Origin: Ferruginivarius sediminum
Lineage (GTDB): Bacteria; Pseudomonadota; Alphaproteobacteria; Kiloniellales; Rhodovibrionaceae
Direction of reading: 5' to 3'
Assembly: GCF_003344765.1 (NCBI RefSeq)
Contig: NZ_QPMH01000006.1
Coordinates: 1 to 64,000 of the forward strand
Length of the DNA stretch: 64,000 nucleotides
The translations under genes were made by a program, and so were the position numbers. Below the pieces are notes generated by a model, which saw nothing but the letters and a program-made list of their open reading frames with translations, was not told the origin of the DNA and made no database searches. Positions 57,076-64,000 of the stretch are shown here, piece by piece (position 1 is the first letter of the stretch; every line of letters begins with the position of its first letter).

Positions 57076-58790
57076 TTGGCCAGGGTTTCACGATCCCGCA
57101 TGTCGATGCGGATCAGCGCGTCATGCGGACACGCGCGCTGACAGGCCGGACCGCCAAGCTGCTCGTAGCAAAGGTCGCACTTGGTGGCCTTCACGATCGG
57201 CTGGTTGGTGGCGCTGTCGACGATGAAATCGCCAGCGGCGTCGCGGATCTCCACCATCGAGATGTTGTCGTAGGGGCACGAGTTCGCGCAGGTGCCGCAG
57301 CCTATACAGGTCGCGTCGTCGATCACCACGGGGCCGGAGGGGTGACGGTGGATCGCACCCGTCGGGCAGCCGATCAGGCAAACCGGATCGGCGCAGTGCA
57401 TGCAGGCGTTGGTCACCTGAAGGTTCTCGTGGATCGGCCCATGCCGGCGGAAGCGCGGGTTATTGTTGTGGGCCGCCGCGCAGGCCCGGACGCAGTCGTC
57501 GCAGGACGTGCAGCGGTCGGTGTCGATCAGCATGGTGGCCGTGCCGTTGATCGTGCGGTTGTCCACCAGGAAATCGACCAGCGACTGTTCCATATCGAGA
57601 TCCGAGCACTGCTCCGCCCACGCCGGCATGGTATCCTTGCCGCCATCCGCCTCGGTGCGCGGCAGCAGCGAGGGCGGCGCGGTGGGCAGCACGTATTCCT
57701 CAATCAGCGCGGTCGGCACGCGCAGGATATCGACGTAACCAACGGCCCGCAGGCTGCGGCGCAGGCACAGTTCCTCGCCATGGCGGACATGGCGCAAGAC
57801 CTCTTCCAGGCCGAAGACATCGTTCTTGGTGGCGTAGCCGACGGTGCGCTGGCCGTGGTCGAGCTGCTCGGTGATGCGGGCGAAGCCGGAGCGGATCAGC
57901 ATCAGCCCGTCCAGGTAGTGCCCCTCCTCGGCGATCACCGGCTCGTGCTCCAGCACCTCGGAGGGATCGCGCTGCTTCACCTGCTTGAAACTGCCGAACC
58001 ACTCGAAGGTGCCGTGCGTCTCGAAGATCGTCTGCTCGGCGATGCGTTGCAGCGTCGCCTCGTCAAGATGGGCGAAGATCGGCGACTCGCTGAGGTGCTG
58101 GGTCAGGCTGCGCTGCCGGTAGAGGCCGTCGACATACTCGCGGAAGCCGCGGTCGCGGCGACGGATGTCGCGCAGCCCCTGCCAGCGAAGCTCCACCACC
58201 TCGGTCTCGCCCTCGGCGAACACCGTGGCCGTGCGCGGCGAACGGGCCAGGGCCGCGATTTCCCCGAACGCCTCGCCGGCATCGATGGCAACCGTCTTGT
58301 GCCGGCCGAGAAAAGTGTCGAGGTCGTCGATGAACGTCCGCGCGTCCTCCGCCGTCCCGCGCACGTTGACGTTGCCGCCGTTGCGATAGGCGGCGACGTC
58401 TCGAACCTCCGGCTGCCGTGGGTTGGCCCAGAGCTGGCGCAGCGCCTGGAAGAAGTTGCGCCGGTCGTGGCTGGTCCGCCGGCCGAGCTCGCGGTCCGTG
58501 GTGCCGTCGAGAACGACGCGCACGCGCCCCGACAGCACCACGAATACCGAGTTGCCGTAGTCGCCTTCCCGGACGATCACGTCCCCCGCCGACAGCCGCT
58601 GGATGCGCGCGTCGTTGCGGATGATGTCGCCGAGCGACAGCGAGGCCGGGAACTGCGCCGGGTCGATGTCGCGGAAGATCGGCTGCGCCAGGACGCGCTC
58701 GACGTCGGCGTCCGTCATGTCCGGGCCGAACGGGCGGTCCCAGCGCTGCGGACGCGAGATCGCGGTTCCGGGGTTCGTGACGACGGTCAT
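57057..58790 (-). CDS. Cyclic-nucleotide-binding protein fused to a four-cluster ferredoxin
   Basis: 577 residues, no signal peptide. Two cyclic-nucleotide-binding folds come first: the first (about 60-215) retains a phosphate-binding cassette FGEIAALARSPRTAT (175-189, Arg186), the second (about 275-360) has lost it. The C-terminal part has 16 cysteines in four groups (427-437, 463-475, 495-505, 538-554), the pattern of DmsB/NrfC-type proteins with four [4Fe-4S] clusters. It is a cytoplasmic electron carrier that may be switched by cAMP or cGMP. ATG at 58790 follows AGAGG. Its stop lies inside the b-cytochrome start. Confidence 0.88.
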   Translation of the reverse strand: MTVVTNPGTAISRPQRWDRPFGPDMTDADVERVLAQPIFRDIDPAQFPASLSLGDIIRNDARIQRLSAGDVIVREGDYGNSVFVVLSGRVRVVLDGTTDRELGRRTSHDRRNFFQALRQLWANPRQPEVRDVAAYRNGGNVNVRGTAEDARTFIDDLDTFLGRHKTVAIDAGEAFGEIAALARSPRTATVFAEGETEVVELRWQGLRDIRRRDRGFREYVDGLYRQRSLTQHLSESPIFAHLDEATLQRIAEQTIFETHGTFEWFGSFKQVKQRDPSEVLEHEPVIAEEGHYLDGLMLIRSGFARITEQLDHGQRTVGYATKNDVFGLEEVLRHVRHGEELCLRRSLRAVGYVDILRVPTALIEEYVLPTAPPSLLPRTEADGGKDTMPAWAEQCSDLDMEQSLVDFLVDNRTINGTATMLIDTDRCTSCDDCVRACAAAHNNNPRFRRHGPIHENLQVTNACMHCADPVCLIGCPTGAIHRHPSGPVVIDDATCIGCGTCANSCPYDNISMVEIRDAAGDFIVDSATNQPIVKATKCDLCYEQLGGPACQRACPHDALIRIDMRDRETLAKWVNRK

Positions 58791-58815
58791 CTTGACCTCT
58801 TTTCGGAGCCGACGG

Positions 58816-59856
58816 CTACTGCGAGGGTTCGCCTTTCCACTTCGATTTGCCCGGCAGGGCGGGGTCGATGGCGGCAAAGGCGCTGCCCTCGTGGCTGTCC
58901 ACCATTTTCCGGGTCAGTTCGCCGATACGATCGGCGGCGGCGGTCAGCTCGGCCTCGTTGTTGAGCTTCAGGCCGGCGCTCTTCGCGACCTTGGTGATCT
59001 CGGCCATTTCCGGGACATCGCCGACCAGTTCGGTCGCCTGGGCGAAACGCTTGCGCGCCCGCGCCGCGCGCTTGGCCATGGAGACAGCGTATTCCGCCTT
59101 CTCGGTCGCCTTGCCGACGGCGCGGAGCGCGGTCTCCAACTCCACCGCCATGCCGACGACGAACATCTTGCGCCGGCGGTCCATGTCCGCGGGCGGGTTG
59201 GACTCGCCCTCGTTGTACCAGACGTTGTGGCGGACCTCACCCTGGGACCAGGCGACAAGCTCGAACGGGCTGCCCGCCGTGTGGCCGCCGACGTTGACCA
59301 GCTTCTCCTGCGGGACGACGTGGCAGCTATAGCAGTTCTTCGCCCAGCGATACATCATCTTGGGCCGGATCATGCCGGCGGCCTCGGACTTGGCCCAGCG
59401 CTGGGCCTCTTCCTCCGCCGTCTCGTCCTCTTCCTCCTTGCCGGAGAACTCGCTGTGCACCTCCAGATAGCCCTTTCCGGCGCCGTGGCAGGATTCGCAG
59501 GAGATGCCGGCCACCGGCTCGCGCTCACCGTCCTGCATCGTTGTGGTGAAGTGGCAGTCCAGGCACAGGCTGCCCTCCTTGATGCGGCGAAGGCCCATCT
59601 TGCGGGCGATCTTGATGCCGTCCTTGTTGCGCGGCATCTCGCGGTAGGTCGCGTAGTGGTGCGTATTGCGCCAGATCGCGACGGTATCCTTGTGGCACTC
59701 CGCGCATTCCTTGGGACCGACAACGTCCTGTGGGTCACGCTCCACCTGCGCCGACGCGCCGCCGGCGTGAAGCAGCATGCCCGCGAAGGCCAGCGCCGCC
59801 AGCAGGCCGGAGCGCCGCAAGAGGCTACCCGTAGGCTTCGTGTTGGTGTTCGGCAT
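58816..59856 (-). CDS. Tetraheme cytochrome c, c554 family
   Basis: 346 residues with a Sec signal peptide (to about ASAQ, 37). Four haem sites at C51, C98, C120 and C175, with the spacing of the cytochrome c554 family (relatives act in hydroxylamine oxidation and other periplasmic electron transfer). The C-terminal half (180-340) is a helical, Lys/Glu-rich part without haems. ATG at 59856 follows GGGAG. Likely a periplasmic shuttle of this chain. Confidence 0.87.
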   Translation of the reverse strand: MPNTNTKPTGSLLRRSGLLAALAFAGMLLHAGGASAQVERDPQDVVGPKECAECHKDTVAIWRNTHHYATYREMPRNKDGIKIARKMGLRRIKEGSLCLDCHFTTTMQDGEREPVAGISCESCHGAGKGYLEVHSEFSGKEEEDETAEEEAQRWAKSEAAGMIRPKMMYRWAKNCYSCHVVPQEKLVNVGGHTAGSPFELVAWSQGEVRHNVWYNEGESNPPADMDRRRKMFVVGMAVELETALRAVGKATEKAEYAVSMAKRAARARKRFAQATELVGDVPEMAEITKVAKSAGLKLNNEAELTAAADRIGELTRKMVDSHEGSAFAAIDPALPGKSKWKGEPSQ

Positions 59857-59929
59857 CGGATCCGCTCCCGTTTCGACTGACCTGTCTTCTTCGTTGTCCG
59901 CGCAGCGCCCCGGGCGGCCGCGCGGGGAA

Positions 59930-61210
59930 TCATGCATCCAGCACCACGCGGCTCTTCGGCACGGCGATACAGCTCAGGCAAGAGCCCTGCTCCGGCGGCA
60001 CGCCCGGCTCGCTGAGGTAGGTGACGTCGCCTTCCTTGACGGCGGTGACACAGGTTCCGCAGTTGCCTGCCCGGCAGCCGAAGTCGAGGGAGACGCCGTT
60101 CGCCTCGGCCAGGTCCAGGATGGCGCCGTCGTCGGGCCGCCAGGTCACCTTCTTGCCAGAACGAGCGAATTCCACCTCGACGCCGTCGTCCGCGGCCTGT
60201 GCCTCGGCCTGCTGGGCCGGCTGGGGATGCGGCTTCTTCTTCACCGTGGCCGGTCCGAAGGCCTCGTAGTTGATGGCGGACTCGGGCACGCCCCAGTCCT
60301 CCAGGCCCTCGGTGATGATCTTCATCATCGGCGGCGGGCCGCAGATGTAGAATTCGTAGTTCGGCGCCCCCAGCATCTGCTTCATCAGATCGACGCTGAC
60401 GTGGCCCTCGGCCTCGTAATCGACGCCCTTCCGGTCTTCCTCGCGCGGCTCGCTGTAGCAGGCCACCACGTGCACGTTGGGGTGGTTGCGGTCGATCTGC
60501 TGCAGATGCTCCTTGAAGGCGTGTTCGCCGCCATGGCGAACGCCATAGAAGAACCAAGTCTCGCGCCCGCTGCCGGTCTCGCAGATCGTGTTCAGCATCG
60601 ACAGCATCGGGGTCAAGCCGACGCCGCCGCCGATCAGAACGACCGGCTTGTCCGTGCTTTCGTCCAGGTAGAAGTGGCCATTGGGCGCGCGGACATCGAC
60701 GATGTCGCCTTCCTGCAGCGACTGATGGAAGTAGCTGGAACTCAGCCCCGGCGGCGCCTCGGGCTTGTCGCGCGGCGGCGGCAGCCGCTTGATGGTGACC
60801 CGGTAGCGATCCAGGTTCACCGGCCCGTCGGAGAGCGAGTAGCAGCGCACCACCGGCTTCGGCTGATCCGGGATGCGAAGCTGGAAGGTCAGGTACTGGC
60901 CGGGCCGGAACGGCGGCAGCGGTTTGTGGTCGTGCGGCTTGAGGTAGAACGAGCAGATGTCGTTCGCCTCCATCACCTTGCGCTCGATGGTAAACTTGCG
61001 CAGGCCGGTCCAGGACAGCTCCTTCTTCGCGCGCTCCGCCTCGGCGGCACGCAACAGGGCGGTGGCGCGGCGCTCGAACAGCTTTGCGTCGGCCTGCTCC
61101 TGCCGGGCCTGCCGGGCGCGGCGCTGCAGCGTGCCGGCCAGTCCGACGCCCGCCTGCGCCAGCGCCGCCCCGACGATGGCGACCCCCGCTCCCTCGATAA
61201 GACCTATCAT
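59930..61210 (-). CDS. Membrane-anchored FAD/NAD reductase with C-terminal [2Fe-2S] domain
   Basis: 426 residues. A short hydrophobic N-terminus (to about 25) and a coiled, charged segment are followed by an FAD domain (RCYSLSD), an NAD(P) domain (GGGVGLTPMLS, then YICGPPPMM) and a ferredoxin domain with CRAGNCGTC and a last Cys in CLSC. This is the module order of NADH:acceptor reductases such as those of oxygenases and of NqrF-like proteins. It should bring NADH electrons to the chain. GGAGG lies 7 nt before the ATG at 61210. Confidence 0.88.
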   Translation of the reverse strand: MIGLIEGAGVAIVGAALAQAGVGLAGTLQRRARQARQEQADAKLFERRATALLRAAEAERAKKELSWTGLRKFTIERKVMEANDICSFYLKPHDHKPLPPFRPGQYLTFQLRIPDQPKPVVRCYSLSDGPVNLDRYRVTIKRLPPPRDKPEAPPGLSSSYFHQSLQEGDIVDVRAPNGHFYLDESTDKPVVLIGGGVGLTPMLSMLNTICETGSGRETWFFYGVRHGGEHAFKEHLQQIDRNHPNVHVVACYSEPREEDRKGVDYEAEGHVSVDLMKQMLGAPNYEFYICGPPPMMKIITEGLEDWGVPESAINYEAFGPATVKKKPHPQPAQQAEAQAADDGVEVEFARSGKKVTWRPDDGAILDLAEANGVSLDFGCRAGNCGTCVTAVKEGDVTYLSEPGVPPEQGSCLSCIAVPKSRVVLDA

Positions 61211-61240
61211 CCCGTGCCTCCGTGTTCCGAAACGCACTGC

Positions 61241-62626
61241 CTAGAAGCGCGTCACGAACTCCGTGCGAAAACCGCTGCCCGTGTCGCCGATGTCCTGCGC
61301 GGACACGAAGGCGTCGGCGCGGACGATGAAACGGTCGCCGATGGCTTGCTGTACCCGCGCGCCGATGGCGGCCTGGTCGTTCTCCTCATCCTCGGTGCCC
61401 GCGCGACCGCCGGCCTCGAAAATCACCTGCGTACGCTCGTCGTTGAAAAACATCTGATAGCCGATAGCGGCCCCCATGACGTTATCGGCCCGGTTCGACA
61501 GGGCAGAGCCGTACTCGCCCAGGCCGACGGCGGCGAACAGGATGCCGGTCTGGCCCAGCGGCCCGCCGGCCGTCTCGTCGCGCGAGGCGGAGCTGTACTC
61601 GTCGATGCCCCAGAAGGCGTTGCCGTAAAGGACGTTGTTGGTGCCGTGCGGGGTGGTCGAAAGCTCGGCGAACAGCAGGGTGCCATCGCTCACTTCCGAG
61701 GTCTCGTCGTCGAGCGCGAAGGAGGTATTGGCGCGGAAAGCGGTATTCACCGTCTGCCCGAGGATCGCCATGCGCTGCACGCTGCTGGCGCCGAGATAGA
61801 GCCCGTCGTTGTCGCTGTCCACGTAGGCCGCGTCGAACTGCACGGTGCTGGTCAGCCAGTCGCCCTCGGTGAAGACGCCGAAAAGCTGCGCGTCCTTGTC
61901 CTCGTCGTTGTCGTCCCGGTTGACGTCGTTCCAGGCCCAAAGGGCCGTCACCCGTGTGTCGACGGAAAGCCCGGGAATGATGATGGTATCCCGCGTGATG
62001 CCCAGCGCATCCTGCGTATCGTTCACCATCATGCCTTCCTGGAAGAACAGCGGCTGGCGGCCGACCGAGAAGCCAAGGTCCAGCGCGCCGCTGTCGTCGG
62101 GGTCGAGGTCCGGGAAAATCTCCACGATCTCGCCTTCGAAGAACAGCGTGGTAATGTCGGCGTTGAACTCGTTGTCCCAGCCTTCCTCGACCTCGGAATC
62201 GAAGGTGTAGCCGCTGAACTCGCTCTCGTCGCGCAGGGGCGACATGCCGAACAGGATGCGCTCCGTCCCCGTCAGCCGCAGGTTGGCGAAAAGATCCAGG
62301 CGGTTCGCCCACTCCGTCGTTTCCGGGTTGCGCCCGTCGTCGAAGTAGTTCAGCGCCGTGCGATAGCTGCCGAACACCCAAAGCGCCGGGTTCCACACCG
62401 CACCCGTCGGCAGTTCGATACCCTTCGGCAGGTTGCCCGTGCCCAGGAAGTCCGGGCCGATCTCGATAAGCGGCGGCGTGCGGGCCGGCAGGTCATCCTC
62501 GGTGGCCATCGGAATCGGCTCGTCCGAGAGTTCGCTGCCCGCCGCGCGGACGCGGTCGACCGGTGCCGCCGCAACCGCGAGCGCCGCGGCAACCCCGGCG
62601 CAGACCGTTTTCGAGCAAACACCCAT
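61241..62626 (-). CDS. Outer-membrane beta-barrel protein
   Basis: 461 residues with a signal peptide (to about RAAG, 29) and many alternating strands ending in EFVTRF, a standard barrel finish. No named family is evident; length suggests 16-18 strands, smaller than MtrB-type conduits. Aspartate-rich loops (DVNRDDNDEDKD) might bind cations. Located between cytochrome genes, it may help electrons, substrate or ions cross the outer membrane. Confidence 0.75.
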   Translation of the reverse strand: MGVCSKTVCAGVAAALAVAAAPVDRVRAAGSELSDEPIPMATEDDLPARTPPLIEIGPDFLGTGNLPKGIELPTGAVWNPALWVFGSYRTALNYFDDGRNPETTEWANRLDLFANLRLTGTERILFGMSPLRDESEFSGYTFDSEVEEGWDNEFNADITTLFFEGEIVEIFPDLDPDDSGALDLGFSVGRQPLFFQEGMMVNDTQDALGITRDTIIIPGLSVDTRVTALWAWNDVNRDDNDEDKDAQLFGVFTEGDWLTSTVQFDAAYVDSDNDGLYLGASSVQRMAILGQTVNTAFRANTSFALDDETSEVSDGTLLFAELSTTPHGTNNVLYGNAFWGIDEYSSASRDETAGGPLGQTGILFAAVGLGEYGSALSNRADNVMGAAIGYQMFFNDERTQVIFEAGGRAGTEDEENDQAAIGARVQQAIGDRFIVRADAFVSAQDIGDTGSGFRTEFVTRF

Positions 62627-62685
62627 GCCCGTCTCAATCCCCCTAGCTTTGCCGCACCCCTGCGGCGGCAGCCGGGCCCGCCACG

Positions 62686-64000
62686 CTACTGCGCGGCGTT
62701 GGCCTGCTGCGCGATCCCGGTCTTCAGGTCCACCGTGACCTGCTTTTCGTAAAGCGTTTCCGCGCCCTTGACGACGCGCTCGGCAATCTGCTTCGGGCTC
62801 ATGCCGTAGTCGAAGCCGACGCCCTGAATGGCGGCGATGAGGTTCACCGGCACCATCTGCGCCATCAGCTTCACGTTGATGCTGTAGGGCCCCTCGCCCG
62901 CCAGTTCGCTGCCCGCGACGTCATATTCGGCGGTGCGCTCGCCCAACGGCTCGATCGTCATCTTGTGCTTGCGGGCGCTGCGCGGCCGACCGTAGAGCGT
63001 GGTCGCCCGCGTTTCCGGCCGGACGAACGGCTGCGGCGAGAATGAGTGGTTCAGCGACAGCACCTCCTCGCGCTCGCCGCCGCGTTCCAGGCGCACAACG
63101 AAGCGGGTCTGCAGGCTGAACAGGTCCTCGTCCAGCGGCGCATCGCCGTTATGGACGTAGAGCGAGTGGGAATCCCGCACGTCCCCGTTCGGATCGCGGT
63201 CGCCCGAGACGTAGACCAGCTTGCCGTCGGCGTTACGCACCTCGACCTGCAGGAAGATCAGGCGCTCGGCGTCGAAGCCGGTGGGAACGGCGTGCCCGTT
63301 CGTCGGATTTCGCACGTCCACCTCGAAGGACAGCCCGTTGACGCCGGCCTCGACGACGCGGATATCGCTCATCTCGAAGCCGTTACGCAGGACCTCCAGA
63401 CGCTGCTGGCGCGCCCATTCCAGGCGCTCGAACTGCTCGTCCAGGATCTCGCGCGCGTCATAGCGGTCGTCGATGGAGAACCAGGCGTCCGGGAACTCGT
63501 GGTCGAGGGAAATACTGTCCTCGAACGCGTCCGTGCCCCAGCCGGCCTTGTAGTCGAACTTCAGCCACTCGCGCAGGGTCTTGAACTTCGCCGCCTCCAC
63601 GTTGTGCGGGAAGATGCCCGGATGGATGATCGGGTAGTCCGGTCCCGCGAAGTAGTGGTTGGTCAGCTTGCGCTCCCGCGTCGGCTCGCCGCCGACGACG
63701 GCCGCCGGTCCCCGGTCATAGCCGGACGCCACACCCTGCTCCTTGCCCATGTGGCAGTCCTGGCAGGTGACGCCTTCCTTCGAGGCCTCGGTCTGCTGGT
63801 ACTCGGCGAATGCTTCCTCCAGCCGGAAGCCGTTCAGCAGCGTCACGTCGTGGCAGGTGCCGCAGAAGCCGGGCTTGGTAAGCTGGAAGAACTTCTTCGC
63901 TTCCTTATGGATGCCGCGGCCCGCCTCTTCCCGGTCGGTGACGACGCGGTACTTGGTCGGCTTGCTCAGCACACGTTCCAGCTCCTCGCCGCCCTCCGGG
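62686..64000 (-). CDS. Multiheme c-type cytochrome, N-terminus beyond the window
   Basis: At least 437 residues; the frame stays open to the edge, so the start is outside. Two haem sites are visible (CGTCH at about 25-30 residues in, and CQDCHMG), with many histidines in the same part. The long C-terminal domain (from HPGIFPHNVEAAKF on) lacks haems and carries NPTNGHAVPTGF, found in cytochromes of the c552/c554 and hydroxylamine-type groups. First visible gene of the cluster. Confidence 0.82.
   Translation of the reverse strand, partial: PEGGEELERVLSKPTKYRVVTDREEAGRGIHKEAKKFFQLTKPGFCGTCHDVTLLNGFRLEEAFAEYQQTEASKEGVTCQDCHMGKEQGVASGYDRGPAAVVGGEPTRERKLTNHYFAGPDYPIIHPGIFPHNVEAAKFKTLREWLKFDYKAGWGTDAFEDSISLDHEFPDAWFSIDDRYDAREILDEQFERLEWARQQRLEVLRNGFEMSDIRVVEAGVNGLSFEVDVRNPTNGHAVPTGFDAERLIFLQVEVRNADGKLVYVSGDRDPNGDVRDSHSLYVHNGDAPLDEDLFSLQTRFVVRLERGGEREEVLSLNHSFSPQPFVRPETRATTLYGRPRSARKHKMTIEPLGERTAEYDVAGSELAGEGPYSINVKLMAQMVPVNLIAAIQGVGFDYGMSPKQIAERVVKGAETLYEKQVTVDLKTGIAQQANAAQ

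Noticed and set aside
53726..64000. MtrCAB-type extracellular electron conduit
   Set aside because: The barrel is too short for MtrB, and neither a typical MtrA nor an outer-surface lipoprotein cytochrome is visible in the window.

Overview
The window looks like a GC-rich alphaproteobacterial chromosome, probably of the Rhodospirillales/Kiloniellales kind. The evidence is the mdh-sucC-sucD-sucA-sucB order, a twin-transmembrane protein / PduO / etfA / 3-hydroxyacyl-CoA dehydrogenase block, ZapE, a PAS_5-type protein and a DUF3565 protein. It divides into an accessory left part (1 to about 28,060), ordinary chromosome (28,063-53,704) and a multiheme electron-transfer cluster running off the right edge (53,726-64,000).

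Accessory part. A type III restriction-modification locus (1-3794) has an intact Res gene, but its Mod gene is cut at the 5' end where a probable insertion-sequence terminus sits. From 4,545 to 27,252 lies a catabolic island whose complete genes are all on the minus strand. It is bounded on both sides by decayed, outward-reading IS6-family transposase remnants, each with its terminal repeat exactly 55 nt before the transposase ATG. Read in the direction of transcription, the island holds an IclR regulator; a three-subunit molybdenum hydroxylase (coxM-, coxS-, coxL-like); a BMP-type ABC importer of the nucleoside class (binding protein, double ATPase, two permeases); CoxG; a Tsx-like outer-membrane channel; HyuA and HyuB; a creatininase-family hydrolase; malonyl-CoA synthetase; malonyl-CoA decarboxylase; and an amidase-signature hydrolase. 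I read these as one pathway: import of a nucleobase or nucleoside, hydroxylation of the ring, ring opening by cyclic-amide hydrolases, cleavage to malonate, and conversion of malonate to acetyl-CoA. This matches the logic of oxidative pyrimidine (barbiturate) catabolism but without a recognisable barbiturase. A 12-bp-arm palindrome before coxM shares a core with sites just before iclR and hyuA.

Chromosomal part. A tRNA-Ser(GGA) gene has its 3' end facing the accessory region, as island integration sites do. It is followed by the TCA operon mdh-sucCDAB, which contains a 2-oxoglutarate dehydrogenase E2 with three lipoyl domains and ends in a quinone oxidoreductase instead of lpd. Next come a Rieske oxygenase with a divergent LysR regulator, FetAB, an LpxR-like protein and ZapE, an SDR, a DMT transporter, several small proteins, cob(I)alamin adenosyltransferase, etfA without etfB, a 3-hydroxybutyryl-CoA dehydrogenase-like gene, a frameshifted diacylglycerol kinase, and a LpxH-like phosphatase coupled to a GT4 glycosyltransferase.

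Right end. Seven minus-strand genes form a probable membrane electron-transfer chain: a multiheme cytochrome (cut by the window edge), a beta-barrel, an anchored NADH-type FAD/[2Fe-2S] reductase, a tetraheme c554-type cytochrome, a cyclic-nucleotide-binding protein fused to four [4Fe-4S] sites, a di-heme b-type membrane protein, and a decaheme membrane cytochrome with a cytoplasmic cysteine-rich domain and a long acidic Gly/Asp repeat. I do not recognise this cluster as a named system; it and the island pathway are the two strongest candidates for something undescribed.
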